From contig SMSO01000032.1 of the NCBI GenBank assembly GCA_004764695.1, positions 2,816,501-2,880,500 of the forward strand: a stretch of 64,000 nt of DNA. Direction: 5' to 3'. Both the position numbers and the translations under genes were made by a program. Positions 19,351 through 29,654 of the stretch are shown here, one piece after another. This stretch comes from Schizochytrium sp. TIO01 (taxonomy: Eukaryota; Sar; Bigyra; Thraustochytrida; Thraustochytriidae). Numbering within the stretch: position 1 is the first letter of the stretch; every line of letters begins with the position of its first letter. The notes beneath the pieces are model-generated. The model was given only the letters and a program-made list of their open reading frames with translations. It ran no database searches and was not told the DNA's origin.

Positions 19351-22300
19351 ATGAGGTCCGCAAGGAGGCGGAGTGTAGGGCTTGTACTAGCACTTTTGAT
19401 CGCTGCAGTATCTAGCTCGGGCACTCAAGCTAGCGTGGATGTAGCAAGCCTCGCTCTGCCCGGCTTCAGCATTCTGGAGAATGCACGGCGCGTGGTGGCT
19501 GAGGCTGTCAGGGAAGTCACAGGATATAACATAAATGCTACACAAGGAAACCTCACCGATGACCAAGCAAGACGTCTGAACGGCATGGGCTGCAGCATTT
19601 GCACCATGCCCACGACATCGCCGCCCACCCCGGAGCCAACCCCGAAGCCTACCGATGATCAGCCCTCGCCAACACCAGAGCCAACACCAAAACCAACCGA
19701 TGATCAGCCCTCACCGACACCGGAACCGACACCCAAACCAACTGATGACAACCCGTCACCAACACCGGAGCCAACCCCAAAGCCAACTGATGACAACCCG
19801 TCACCAACACCGGAGCCAACCCCAAAGCCAACTGATGACAACCCGTCACCAACACCAGAACCGACACCCAAACCTACAAACGATAACACTTCTCCAACTC
19901 CTGAGCCAACATCTAAGCCAACTAAAGCCGACTCTACGGCAGAGCCCACCCCCAAACCTACGAAGGAGCCTACCTCTGGGTCGAGCCCAACTCCAGAGCC
20001 CACGGCAGAAACCACGCCGCGGCCAACGAAGTCACCTACTTCGGGGTCTAGTCCAACTCCCCAACCCACGGCTGAGGATACGCCTAAACCTACAAAGAAA
20101 CCCACAACTCAACCAAGCCCTACACCGGCACCAACAGCCGAAACTACACCACGTCCAACAAAGAAACCTACGAACCAAGCGAGCCCAACTTCGGCGCCTA
20201 CTGCTGAGACTACACCTCGGCCCACGAAAAATCCTACAAACCAAGCGAGTCCCACTTCTGCACCTACTGCCGAGGCCACACCAAAGCCCACGAAAAAGCC
20301 CACAGACCAGCCCAGTCCTACTTCGGCACCAACTGCCGAGGCCACACCAAAGCCCACGAAAAAACCCACAGACCAGCCCAGTCCTACTTCGGCGCCAACT
20401 GCCGAGGCCACACCAAAGCCCACGAAAAATCCCACAAACCAACCTAAGCCCACTGCAGAGCCCACCGCCAAGCCCACCGCAGAGCCTACCAAACAGCCTA
20501 CCCGAAAGACTTCGACATCCAAACCAACCTCCAAGCCGACCCGAGAACCCACGCAGAACCCGACTTCTCAACCTACAGTTCGAGTGACTTCCGAAGAAAT
20601 CACACCAAGCCCTTCATCTGCCCCGAGCATGGCACCAACAGTGATGCCTACGCTTCTGCCAACAAGTGCTCCTACTAATTCCACCTGCAACAACTCTATT
20701 TGGGATGATGATGAGGGTGAATCTGATATAGATTGTGGTGGTGATCTTTGCCCAGCTCGGTGCAGGGTTGGAGGTGGCTGCTACGTCGCGAGCGACTGTG
20801 ACGGAAACCTCGTTTGTACATTCACCGGAACTGTGCTCCGTGGTTCTTGTGAAGAAGAACCGGAACCCATTCCAGTAATCATCAAGTACCCAACATGTAC
20901 ACCTGGTACCCGTTGCCTGCACAACAATGCGTCTGCCAGTGTAGACCCGTACGGAGTTTGCGTACTGACACAAGACAACTCCACTAATGACAAGGTTGGT
21001 CACTGTATTCCGACGTTAGATACTTTGCCGCCTCCCGTTGTTGTGACGGATGGGGAGTGTTTGTACCCTTGGCGTTGGATTATGGCTACAGTCGTCTTAG
21101 GGTTATCCTTGATCATCTCTGCTTGTGCCAAGGACCAAATGCTCTTTGTACAAGCTCTTGATCTCGGTCACATTATTGCAAGTGGTGCCTTTTTGGTACT
21201 CCCCTCTGCACCTGTGTGCTACCTTGCATTCGCGACGGAAATGCGATGGAGTACACTTGTTTTGTTGCCTATTCCGCACCAGCTCGAGCCTGATGAGAGC
21301 TTGATGAATATTGATTCAGATGATGATACAAATGGTCGGAGACTTATATCTTTCAGTACTAATTTGACATGGGAAGACGTTGGTCTCTCTCGCATGACTC
21401 AAGCTGTGGGCTTGGACCACAAGTACCTTCTTTGTGGATTTCTCATTCTCATGTTGGCTGTCATGCTTATCTATGCGGTGGTGCAGATCGCTATGTCTGG
21501 TATTAACAAGTGGTACTACTGTATTCGCGAGTCAGCTGTTCGCATTCCATACATGCTTTCATACCCCGTAATTGCCTTGTCAGCCTACACGCTCTATGTT
21601 GTCTTCATTGCCAAAGACGCCGACTCGGTGGCCCTTCAGGCCGGCCTTGCATTTTTGGCATTAGCTGTGATGATCATTAGCGTTGCATGGATTGCGATTT
21701 GCTTTCGATACACGTGGCCATCTGATCCTGCAAAGACATTTCGTTCTCTTCACGTTGACTGGAATATGCGTCACAGATTATTCTGGTGTGTGCGTGTCCT
21801 AAACAATGCTTTCCGCGGATTCTTCATTGGTTTAGTCACGCAGCCTGAACCTGTACAAGCTGGCCTTTTCTTTGGTGTCGGCGTTCTTTACTTCGTTGTG
21901 TTGGCATGGGTGAAACCGTACGAGTACCGGTCTACCAACTGGATTGCACTTGTAGCCGCATTCCTATATGTGATTAACACCACTATCCCAATCATCTTTG
22001 CTATGGACCCAGCACCATTCTCGACGAGCACATTGGAAGTACTCGGCGAGGTTCAGGTCTGGCTCAACGTGGGATCGCTCTTTTTCATGCTGGCTATTAT
22101 CATGAGCCAAGTCCTTGGCAAGCGGGCTGAAAAGCGTCGTGCGGCCAAAGATCAAATCGCAGAGGAAGGCAAAATCGAGGACTCTGAAGCCGAGCTTACT
22201 AAACACATGTTTGTCCTTGACGGCAGTGATGCAGTCTCGCAGGATAATGATTTGGAATCTGGTGGGGCTTTTGCAAAAGCAAGTTCTCGTGCGCTTGCTA

Positions 22301-22542
22301 CCCTTCAACGCCATCGCCATTCCTCAGCCACCATCGTGGCAGCAACGCCGCAGGATGATAGCACTCAGCTCAGTAAGGATGACTCTGCGACATCAACAAA
22401 TGCTGATTCAGACTCGGACTCTGTTTGCTCGTCTCCGCTTCAGCTTGAACATATTCATACGGAACCGGAAGGGTTTGGACCTTCGCATGGGTCCAACGCG
22501 TCTCCTCGTGATCCCAAATCTACGCGACTCACTGTGCTTTAA
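19351..22542 (+). CDS. PT-stalk polytopic surface protein C (tandem paralogue)
   Basis: This is a 1063-residue secretory-pathway membrane protein. The signal peptide is at residues 1-28 (basic, then GLVLALLIAAVSSS). A Pro/Thr repeat stalk spans about 88-446. A Cys-rich module at about 447-560 contains the DIDCGG signature seen in many extracellular eukaryotic and bacterial proteins. About eight membrane segments follow between residues 574 and 924, and a 139-residue acidic Ser/Thr-rich cytoplasmic tail ends the protein. Within the membrane part RLFWCVRVLNNAFRG (about 809) and KPYEY.STNWIAL (about 855) are shared with paralogue D. The KPY...N motif recalls TRP-like/polycystin-like membrane modules of fungal and protist surface proteins, but that is a weak match. 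The stalk is probably heavily O-glycosylated. A cell-wall or surface sensor or channel is plausible; function unproven. Confidence 0.88.
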   Translation: MRSARRRSVGLVLALLIAAVSSSGTQASVDVASLALPGFSILENARRVVAEAVREVTGYNINATQGNLTDDQARRLNGMGCSICTMPTTSPPTPEPTPKPTDDQPSPTPEPTPKPTDDQPSPTPEPTPKPTDDNPSPTPEPTPKPTDDNPSPTPEPTPKPTDDNPSPTPEPTPKPTNDNTSPTPEPTSKPTKADSTAEPTPKPTKEPTSGSSPTPEPTAETTPRPTKSPTSGSSPTPQPTAEDTPKPTKKPTTQPSPTPAPTAETTPRPTKKPTNQASPTSAPTAETTPRPTKNPTNQASPTSAPTAEATPKPTKKPTDQPSPTSAPTAEATPKPTKKPTDQPSPTSAPTAEATPKPTKNPTNQPKPTAEPTAKPTAEPTKQPTRKTSTSKPTSKPTREPTQNPTSQPTVRVTSEEITPSPSSAPSMAPTVMPTLLPTSAPTNSTCNNSIWDDDEGESDIDCGGDLCPARCRVGGGCYVASDCDGNLVCTFTGTVLRGSCEEEPEPIPVIIKYPTCTPGTRCLHNNASASVDPYGVCVLTQDNSTNDKVGHCIPTLDTLPPPVVVTDGECLYPWRWIMATVVLGLSLIISACAKDQMLFVQALDLGHIIASGAFLVLPSAPVCYLAFATEMRWSTLVLLPIPHQLEPDESLMNIDSDDDTNGRRLISFSTNLTWEDVGLSRMTQAVGLDHKYLLCGFLILMLAVMLIYAVVQIAMSGINKWYYCIRESAVRIPYMLSYPVIALSAYTLYVVFIAKDADSVALQAGLAFLALAVMIISVAWIAICFRYTWPSDPAKTFRSLHVDWNMRHRLFWCVRVLNNAFRGFFIGLVTQPEPVQAGLFFGVGVLYFVVLAWVKPYEYRSTNWIALVAAFLYVINTTIPIIFAMDPAPFSTSTLEVLGEVQVWLNVGSLFFMLAIIMSQVLGKRAEKRRAAKDQIAEEGKIEDSEAELTKHMFVLDGSDAVSQDNDLESGGAFAKASSRALATLQRHRHSSATIVAATPQDDSTQLSKDDSATSTNADSDSDSVCSSPLQLEHIHTEPEGFGPSHGSNASPRDPKSTRLTVL
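19626..20460 (+). repeat. Coding minisatellite encoding the Pro/Thr stalk
   Basis: Two repeat families lie in frame. A 45-base unit encoding PTPEPTPKPTDDQPS-like peptides is present about 6.5 times in the first 300 bases. A 66-base unit encoding SPTSAPTAE.TP.PTKKPT.Q-like peptides is present about five times from about 20109. Several adjacent copies are nearly identical at DNA level (for example 20280-20430), so recent copy-number change is likely. The opposite strand stays open across the repeats only because of composition. Confidence 0.92.
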
Positions 22543-24143
22543 GTAAAATCAGGAGGGACACGGTTCTCTTCTGCTCTTTTGATTCGTCACATTTTTGTTT
22601 GACAAAACTAATTATCATTTTACAACTACGGAATATTCATCATCAACGACTTGGATGATGACGACCCGACGACACAATTGTGGGCACCGGAAAACTCAAC
22701 TGCTTCTAGCCCGTTGACAACACTAACTTGAGACTGAGTGATCAGATCTGGAAGCGCAGACGTGTTCTCGTGGATCGGTGACTGAAGCTTTGATTCAGGT
22801 GAGCAAAGAACAATACATTTCAAACACACTGACCGCTTCCTTTTACCACTGCCAAAAAAAAAACAAATAGCTGGAAACTACAAACTACTTAACCCCTGTA
22901 CTTTTGATGTATGATCAATCAATGAACTTACTTTACAACCATTTCCTTTTCTTTCTTGTTCGAATGCATTAACAGCTTGCAGAGCCCTCGCTGCAGCTGC
23001 ATCTCTCTATACATCGACAGCAACAAATATCAACTATTCTATTGCAATCTTAGTATGCGCTTGGCATGATGCTTTTGTTTTTCTAGGCTTTGATGCACTT
23101 GCTTTGAAGTTCCGTCATGCCATTATTAAAAAAGGAAGGGGGGACAACTAAGGGCAGTCCAGTCGGAAATGACCTTCGAAAATCCAGCCAGCCAGCCTTC
23201 TGCGAACCTTAAGGCGGACTGTTTTGGGCATTAGGTATTTATATATAGTGGTTGCTAAGACCGGAAGAAGTCACGTAACTCATCCAACCCTGCACAGCCT
23301 CTCACCTCGCTCCTTCCGCCCACTTCCCTTTGAGAGAATGTGATTGTAAGCGGATATTGCTGAGAAAGGGTTCTTCGAAAGGCCTGAAGTCGCCTGAATA
23401 ACTTGTGATGCGTGTTTAAAGAGAGTAAAGTCAGTATCATGAATAAACAATTACAATCGATAATTCAGAGGCACAGTAAAAACCAACGAAAGCATGCTCT
23501 TTAATACCTATTTACCTTGCGCACGCTAGTATAGTACTCTAACAAAATCGAGAAGCTTAAGTTCTGCATCTGTCGGCATGTTTCTATCCTATGAACTCCT
23601 ACAATATACATAGATGTATCTCCTGGTCCTAAAACTTGGGCAACAACTCAAAGCCTTTTTTAACCCTTGACAATTCTTTCGAGATGTTGTTCACTTGAAG
23701 CATCTAGGGATTGCTTGATTCAAGCTGTATGTGAGATTTCGTAATTTAATTCGGAATAACCCGCTTTGTTACTTGATGTGCGTGAAGGGGCATTATGAAT
23801 TGTTTATCCGCCTGCTCGGGACACTGAATAACATTCTAAGGCTCTCATGATACAATACACAAGAAGCACTATAGTAGACCAGTTTGAAAAAATAATGATG
23901 TACTGCAAAGTACAATAAGTAAATTGAAAACTAAGTAGGAAACGGTATGTTTGTGTGGGGGGAATTGAGCGACTCACTGCATTTGGCATCTTAGGACTCA
24001 GGGGCATGCAATATAAGAGTTCAGTGCGTCTACCATGTTAACACCATTAGAACTCTACCTTCATCACGAGAACTGAGAGCCCTGCAAATGCATAATTTCA
24101 ATGCAGTCATAGGATTCTACGTGGAGAGGCGCTTCGCGGCGCC
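22543..24143. other. Intergenic between tandem PT-stalk genes
   Basis: About 1.6 kb of AT-rich sequence without a supported gene, RNA or repeat of note. It contains the 3' end of C and the promoter of D. The last bases before the D start hold a GC-rich patch (GGCGCTTCGCGGCGCC) that could fold in the leader. Confidence 0.5.
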
Positions 24144-26645
24144 ATGACTAGCATGCAGCGCTTCGTTTGTGTTAGCTTGGTGGTTTTTGCCTGGGCAGCG
24201 CTCTTCAGCATGGCTCAGACTCCAGTAGTCCCTGAGACTCCAAATCCAACTTTTGCAATTTCGCCAACTCAAGAAATTGTGACATTGAAGCCAACAGTTG
24301 GCAAGACGCCAGCACCTTCAAAAGAAACCCCGTCTCCAACAAAAGAGACCTCATCTCCAACAAAGGAAACTCCGTCGCCAACAAAGGAGACTCCATCGCC
24401 AACAATTCCGACATCTAAGCCAACAACCCCTGCTCCTAGCAAGGTTGAGGTAAATCCAACAAAAAAACCTACGAAGAAACCAACTCCAGAACCCACAGCA
24501 ATCGTACTGGCCCCAAGTACCTCTCCAATAACAGTAGCGACTGAGAGTCCATCAATAAGCTTGACCATATCTTTGAGCCCTACAATCGAAGAAGGGCCCA
24601 CTACAGCACCTACTTTTCCAGCAAAAGTTACACTGGCACCCACGAGCTTTCCAACTAGCAATGTTCCGAGCGATGCACCAACGCCTCTTCAACAAACAGA
24701 TGATACAGAGATTGGTCGCAATTCGTCATCTACAGAAACCCCGTCCCTTCCGCCAGAGTGCGTTAACGGAGAACAAGATGAGACGATAGGAGAGACCGAC
24801 ATCGACTGTGGCGGAAATTACTGTTCTCAACGATGCAGCACCTTGGAGCATTGCCTTGTTGGGAACGACTGCGGCGCGGGCGATGTTTGTGGATTCCAGG
24901 TTGGTTTAATGCTGGGCACGTGTTATCCAGAGCCCGCAAACTTAACACTTCAACCTCCGTGTGTGATAGGGTCAAGCTGTCAGCATACCTTCGCAAATGA
25001 GTCACTGTCAGAGAGCATTTGCGTTCTTCACTCCAACAACAATGTGTCAGGGTTTTGTATCTCATTGCCCAAACTGGCAGCTGTTAGCACAAGCACAGAG
25101 GAAGAAAGCACTACACGTTGGAGCACAGAAGCAATCTTGGCAAATGCATTGCTTGGTTTGTGCCTTCTTGTAACATTACTTATGCAGGACAGTTTCCTAG
25201 TCCTGCAAATACTAGAAGTCGGCCAACACTGTTGTGTCGGAGCTCTACTATGGCTCCCAAGCGCATCTTCATCATATACTGCCTTTGCAAGCACTCTTGC
25301 ATGGATAATGTTTATGGGATTAGACCCTAGTCCTAGTAACTCATCTGAATCTAATAGCACCCGGCGACTTGCCGATGTGGGTACTGAAGATGCAAATGGA
25401 ATTTCTACATTTGCTGATCTCGTTGGACTCAACAAGAGCCTTTTGCTCCCTGGATGTCTAATAGTTATGTGTATATGTTGGGTGGCGTATACTCTTGTGC
25501 AACTTTTATATCATGGCTTAACATCTTTGCGTGAGGTTTCTCAAGAGGCAGTAGTAAGACTTCCATACATATTTTCATATCCACTCATAACCATGTCGGC
25601 ATACACTTTCTATTCGCTTCTAGTAGTAGGAGATGTTGACAGTCGAGGTATGCAGGCAGGTTTAACTACTCTCGCAGCAGTGATCGTTGGGCTGAGTCTT
25701 GCTTGGACCTACTTTTGTACCCAAAACACCCTACAGGACGAATGTGGAGATAGTTTTCGATCTCTGATTTCAGATTGGAAACATGATATGCGATTGTTCT
25801 GGTGTGTACGCATTGTTAACAATTTTAGTAAAGGAATGTTTCTTGGCCTTCTCACTCGGCCCACTCCTTTGCAAGCGGTTTTATTTGTTACCATCAGTCT
25901 CACGTATCTTTCTCTTCTCGTTATTCTCCGACCATATAAATACGGATCTACAAACAAAATTGCCATCTTAGGTGGTGCACTATGTGCTGCAAACACAATT
26001 CTTCTCGTTCTTTTTGCAATAAGTCCAATGCCGTTTAGCACCGCAATGATGGAAACGCTCGGTGTTGTTCAAATGTATTTAACAATTGCATCGTTTGCCC
26101 TAATGTTCATGGTTGTTCTCAGTCAGTATTATCTTCGCGTACACATGGACGAACGTGAGCCATCATCCTCAACGGTAGAGATTGATAATACCAAAAAAGT
26201 CGACGTTGAATCACCATCTGGATTTCCTATTGATTTAGGTCTTGATTTGGTGAAGCTCGAAGATCTGGAGGCGTCTGAAATGAGTCATGGTGGCTCTTTC
26301 TCCACACGACCTTCTCTGGCTGACATTCTTAGAATTGGACGACAGCAGAGTTTCTTGTCATCACCAACTTCTTCTTCTTCTGAGGAGTCCTTTGAAGATG
26401 GGTGCGAAACGGAGCAAAGCAGAGCACAAGTTAATTATTATCACGAAGACGGATTGGCTCTTGAAAGTTGCCAGTCATCATTTTCAAACTATGGAAGCGA
26501 GACTGATGTTGGTCAAGTAGAAGAAATCGAAAGTAGTTGTGGTAGTGCCACTGATGGGTTTCTAAACGATGGCTTACTGTTGGCCACTCCAGATAGCTCA
26601 TTCACAGGGAGTCGCAACGACTATAGTTCCGAGGAAGATGCGTAG
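24144..26645 (+). CDS. PT-stalk polytopic surface protein D (tandem paralogue)
   Basis: This 833-residue paralogue of C is in direct tandem. Signal peptide at residues 1-25 (FVCVSLVVFAWAALFSMAQT), shorter Pro/Thr/Ser stalk at about 27-200, Cys-rich module at about 206-305 with ETDIDCGG, and about eight membrane segments between residues 330 and 670. A Ser/Glu/Asp-rich cytoplasmic tail follows. The conserved membrane motifs are RLFWCVRIVNNFSKG and RPYKYGSTNKIAI. A loop between membrane segments carries RRL (STRRLADV), matching GRRLISF in C at the same place, perhaps a processing site. Codon use is more AT-rich than in C, and the stalk repeats are older and more degenerate except for a short PSPTKET array. 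Probably a surface protein; function unknown. Confidence 0.88.
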   Translation: MTSMQRFVCVSLVVFAWAALFSMAQTPVVPETPNPTFAISPTQEIVTLKPTVGKTPAPSKETPSPTKETSSPTKETPSPTKETPSPTIPTSKPTTPAPSKVEVNPTKKPTKKPTPEPTAIVLAPSTSPITVATESPSISLTISLSPTIEEGPTTAPTFPAKVTLAPTSFPTSNVPSDAPTPLQQTDDTEIGRNSSSTETPSLPPECVNGEQDETIGETDIDCGGNYCSQRCSTLEHCLVGNDCGAGDVCGFQVGLMLGTCYPEPANLTLQPPCVIGSSCQHTFANESLSESICVLHSNNNVSGFCISLPKLAAVSTSTEEESTTRWSTEAILANALLGLCLLVTLLMQDSFLVLQILEVGQHCCVGALLWLPSASSSYTAFASTLAWIMFMGLDPSPSNSSESNSTRRLADVGTEDANGISTFADLVGLNKSLLLPGCLIVMCICWVAYTLVQLLYHGLTSLREVSQEAVVRLPYIFSYPLITMSAYTFYSLLVVGDVDSRGMQAGLTTLAAVIVGLSLAWTYFCTQNTLQDECGDSFRSLISDWKHDMRLFWCVRIVNNFSKGMFLGLLTRPTPLQAVLFVTISLTYLSLLVILRPYKYGSTNKIAILGGALCAANTILLVLFAISPMPFSTAMMETLGVVQMYLTIASFALMFMVVLSQYYLRVHMDEREPSSSTVEIDNTKKVDVESPSGFPIDLGLDLVKLEDLEASEMSHGGSFSTRPSLADILRIGRQQSFLSSPTSSSSEESFEDGCETEQSRAQVNYYHEDGLALESCQSSFSNYGSETDVGQVEEIESSCGSATDGFLNDGLLLATPDSSFTGSRNDYSSEEDA
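24319..24405 (+). repeat. 21-bp coding repeat (PSPTKET)
   Basis: Four near-identical 21-base units encode PSPTKET-type heptapeptides inside the stalk of protein D. Confidence 0.85.
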
Positions 26646-27200
26646 TTGCATCATGTAAGTCTATGAATTCATCCAAACAAGTTACCATGGCTGTTGTCTT
26701 CAGACATATCTCATGAACGAGAGTAAGTCACATTTCGTTTAAAATATTCCCGTCTTCTATTGAGTGACTTTGGAATAGGAGTTTTTGCATTTTAATTCTT
26801 GAAAAGTAACATTATATATTATTTCTGTCTTCATATGACCAAAGTTTATGCAACCATTTGTCGAAGAAATCCTCTGAACTTTGGGTATTCGTAATTCTGA
26901 CGGATGGCAGGTTTGCGTTATGGCGTAGCTGAATTTAAGTTCTCCTTGTAAACTTTGCATGGCGAGTTACACGCAAAGAATGTTAGCATCATACAGAATC
27001 TTACCACCTAGTTCAGGTTATACTTCAAATTGTATTTAATATTTCCATATTAAAAAATGAGTCGCCATGCCGCCGTATGCTAGTACTAGAAAGTGATAGT
27101 AAAATCAGAGTTTGCAAATACAGACAAACTGGAAATTCAATTGATTAAAACATCAGTTTTCAAAGAGCTTTAAACTTGTTTTGTTCACAGGGTGTTGGTT
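26646..27200. other. Convergent intergenic region
   Basis: AT-rich 3' flanks of PT-stalk protein D (+) and IQUB (-). No gene or repeat is supported. Confidence 0.55.
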
Positions 27201-28922
27201 TTATTTAGGCATAATTTGCGGGCGCTGCATAATTGCGGCAGGGACTTGCATGAAACGTGCAGCCTCCGGATTGAATTCAGGGGTTTCAATGAACTGAAGA
27301 AATAGGGTTGAGATACGCTTGCGAAGTCCTTGCATAGCCTTCTCCTGACGACCGCGGTTTAGTAAATCGGCTTCACGATCAATGAGATCAATCAAGTCGT
27401 TTGTAAGATCACACGGAAACTCCTTAGCAGTCCATTTGACATGAAGGAGCACATCCAGTCGTTCATCGACTGCAAGCTTTGAAGAGCACAAGCCTTTGTA
27501 AAGATCAGCCAGTTCTTGAGCTCGTGTAGTAAACGGAGTATGAACGTGCATAACGTCACCATCAGACATTTGCCATTTCTTTGGCGTTGCCATCATCTCA
27601 AGAAGCTTGTTAATACGTTTCTCCTTGTTTTCATGATGTGCAGTAAGTTTGAGTCGATCAATAGTCTGCAGGAGTTTGGTTTCTTTACGAAGAAGTTCTT
27701 CAAGCTCAAGCTGCTTCTCTTCGGGAGTGAGATTTGTAGAGGACTTAATGCGAGCAGTTTCATGCTGGCGCCAATTATCGAGTTCGTTAAAAAGAATTTC
27801 AAAATCTGCAGCGGAGCGAGGGTTCATACGTCTTTGAACCTCACGTTCGTGTTGTTCCTTTTCCTCACGCTGTCTACGCTCCTGAAGCTTACGCTGCTCG
27901 AGACGTCTCTGCTCGATTTGGTGGCGTATGTCATGAGCTAAGCATCTTGCTACATACCCTCGCCAGAATCTTTGCAAGTTAATTGTTGCTTCCACCTTCA
28001 AGGCGTGCATTTGTTCAGAGTCAAAGTATTCTTCTCGTGGGCTTATGGTTTTGTCTTTGGTGTCATCCACAGCGAGGTCTGATCGCTTCATTTGAGTACC
28101 AGTCTCGCGGCGAGTTTGTGCAGAGCAAGTGATGACTTCAGCAGTCTGGGTCTCACGTGTGTATTTAACAGTGTTATTTGCAGCCTCTTGAGCTTCGAGA
28201 GCTTCCCGAAGTTTTTCTGATTCACGCTGGGTGTAAGCATGGTGATAGATAGCGCCAGTTTTTTTGTTTCGATACCCACCAAGGTAAGGTTTTGGGGTAT
28301 TACGATCCTCGCGAACAATGTGCACACTCACCGTCTTACTGGGGATATCTTCGTCATCGTAATGGATGACAACCTCGACACAGTCGGGCATTTTATAAGT
28401 ACTGGCCGCAGCAGCGATTTCCCGTTGAATGTAAACCTCAATTTCATGCTCCTTGCTAGGATTGAGGTGTCTAATGTCATGAGATTCCTCAAGATTTCCT
28501 CCTTTGAGACGAAGTGCCTGAACAGGAAGCTGGAGATCTTGTCCAAGGCGTTCCTTAATCTCAAGGACTGTTGCATCGTGCTCCACATCAAGGATATGTG
28601 GGAATCCTTCTGGTTGAATAACAAAGCGGAAAGTCACATTGATTGTGTCCTGCAACTTGGACTCGCCCATCTTGCTTTCCTGCTCTTTGCTCTCTGGCAT
28701 GGTAGCAATTTGGAGAGATTTTCTTCCCCTACCCGAGCGCGGGAATTCTTTTTGACAGATCTTATGCTTGCCGCAACTGCGCCACGCGTCCAAGTCAACT
28801 TTAGTCTTTGATGTGCTCAACAGAATAGCTCTTTCATAAAATAAAGAAGATAAAGTGAAGAAGAGTAAGATCACTGCACTTAAGTTACGGCCTTTAACTT
28901 TTTCCTTTTCCAGCGATGCCAC
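27201..28922 (-). CDS. IQUB: IQ and ubiquitin-like domain protein (IQUB-like, ciliary)
   Basis: IQUB proteins are conserved in ciliated eukaryotes and associate with axonemal radial spokes. The longest frame has 573 residues. Met75 (ATG at 28700, MPESKEQESK) is the better start, since the preceding 74 residues look like translated leader and would add a spurious hydrophobic stretch. Order of parts: ubiquitin-like domain about 94-170; the family hallmark KPYLGGYRNKKTGAIYHHA at about 210-228; an IQ motif for calmodulin (INLQRFWRGYVARCLA) at about 314-329; a long charged coiled coil about 330-370; and the C-terminal family domain with MNPRSAADFEILFNELDNWR and KTKW-type segments. It lies divergent to RPN6. 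Its presence implies the organism makes motile flagella. Confidence 0.92.
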   Translation of the reverse strand: MASLEKEKVKGRNLSAVILLFFTLSSLFYERAILLSTSKTKVDLDAWRSCGKHKICQKEFPRSGRGRKSLQIATMPESKEQESKMGESKLQDTINVTFRFVIQPEGFPHILDVEHDATVLEIKERLGQDLQLPVQALRLKGGNLEESHDIRHLNPSKEHEIEVYIQREIAAAASTYKMPDCVEVVIHYDDEDIPSKTVSVHIVREDRNTPKPYLGGYRNKKTGAIYHHAYTQRESEKLREALEAQEAANNTVKYTRETQTAEVITCSAQTRRETGTQMKRSDLAVDDTKDKTISPREEYFDSEQMHALKVEATINLQRFWRGYVARCLAHDIRHQIEQRRLEQRKLQERRQREEKEQHEREVQRRMNPRSAADFEILFNELDNWRQHETARIKSSTNLTPEEKQLELEELLRKETKLLQTIDRLKLTAHHENKEKRINKLLEMMATPKKWQMSDGDVMHVHTPFTTRAQELADLYKGLCSSKLAVDERLDVLLHVKWTAKEFPCDLTNDLIDLIDREADLLNRGRQEKAMQGLRKRISTLFLQFIETPEFNPEAARFMQVPAAIMQRPQIMPK

Positions 28923-29654
28923 GCTCCACCTCCGTCTTTAGGTACTCCGCCAAGCCTGAAGCAAGTTCTGTTTTCCAATTTCTTGTGCTTTCTTGTCTAC
29001 CTTTTACCTTATCCTCCCTCTCTCATACCTACATGCGTGCAAGCATATATACACACAGGTACAGCTCTTCATTCATATTCATTTATTCGATCAATTATTT
29101 ATCTATTCATGCACATATACATACATACATTCATACCTAGTTCTCCAGAACCACAACCCGTCCTCCTCTCCGTATTTCCTCCACACACCTCCACTCCATA
29201 TATTCCTTCCCTTTTCTGCCAACGGACACTTAATGTCAAACACTCCCACCCCACTCCTGTTCATCATAGTCTTACTTTCCACGAGGGGGGTACTGTGCGT
29301 TCTAATGAGGGTAACATGGGGAACATAAAAGTGACCTAACGGGCCAGATAGGCCGGCGGCGGAAGCTTCGCTCGCGTTCGATGGGCTCCCAGCACGCAAG
29401 AAGAAAGACAGTTATACGATAGTAGGTTATATTTGAATTACAGTACGCTATAGTTTATTATCCATAGTATGTGGGTTATAGTGTATAGTGGGAGGATGTA
29501 TAGTCTATAGTAGGTCCGTCTTGTGTTGGAGTGAGCAGGAGGAAAGATCGATGAAGAGAAAGAAGCCTCGGTCAGAGATCAAATTCGCGCAGAGCTAAAT
29601 CTGTTGCTTGTACTGTGAAGCGAGCACACCGCCTGTCACGCTCAACTAGACACA
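28923..29654. promoter_or_regulatory. Divergent intergenic region IQUB / RPN6
   Basis: This stretch, with 28701-28922 if IQUB starts at Met75, holds the promoters of IQUB (-) and RPN6 (+). It has pyrimidine-rich sequence, ATAC/CATA repeats near 29115-29136 and repeated TATAGT elements between 29400 and 29515. No specific factor site can be assigned. Confidence 0.45.

Noticed and set aside
19704-20571. Several long minus-strand and alternative-frame open frames
   Set aside because: They are reverse or shifted translations of the Pro/Thr stalk repeat and owe their openness to its composition.
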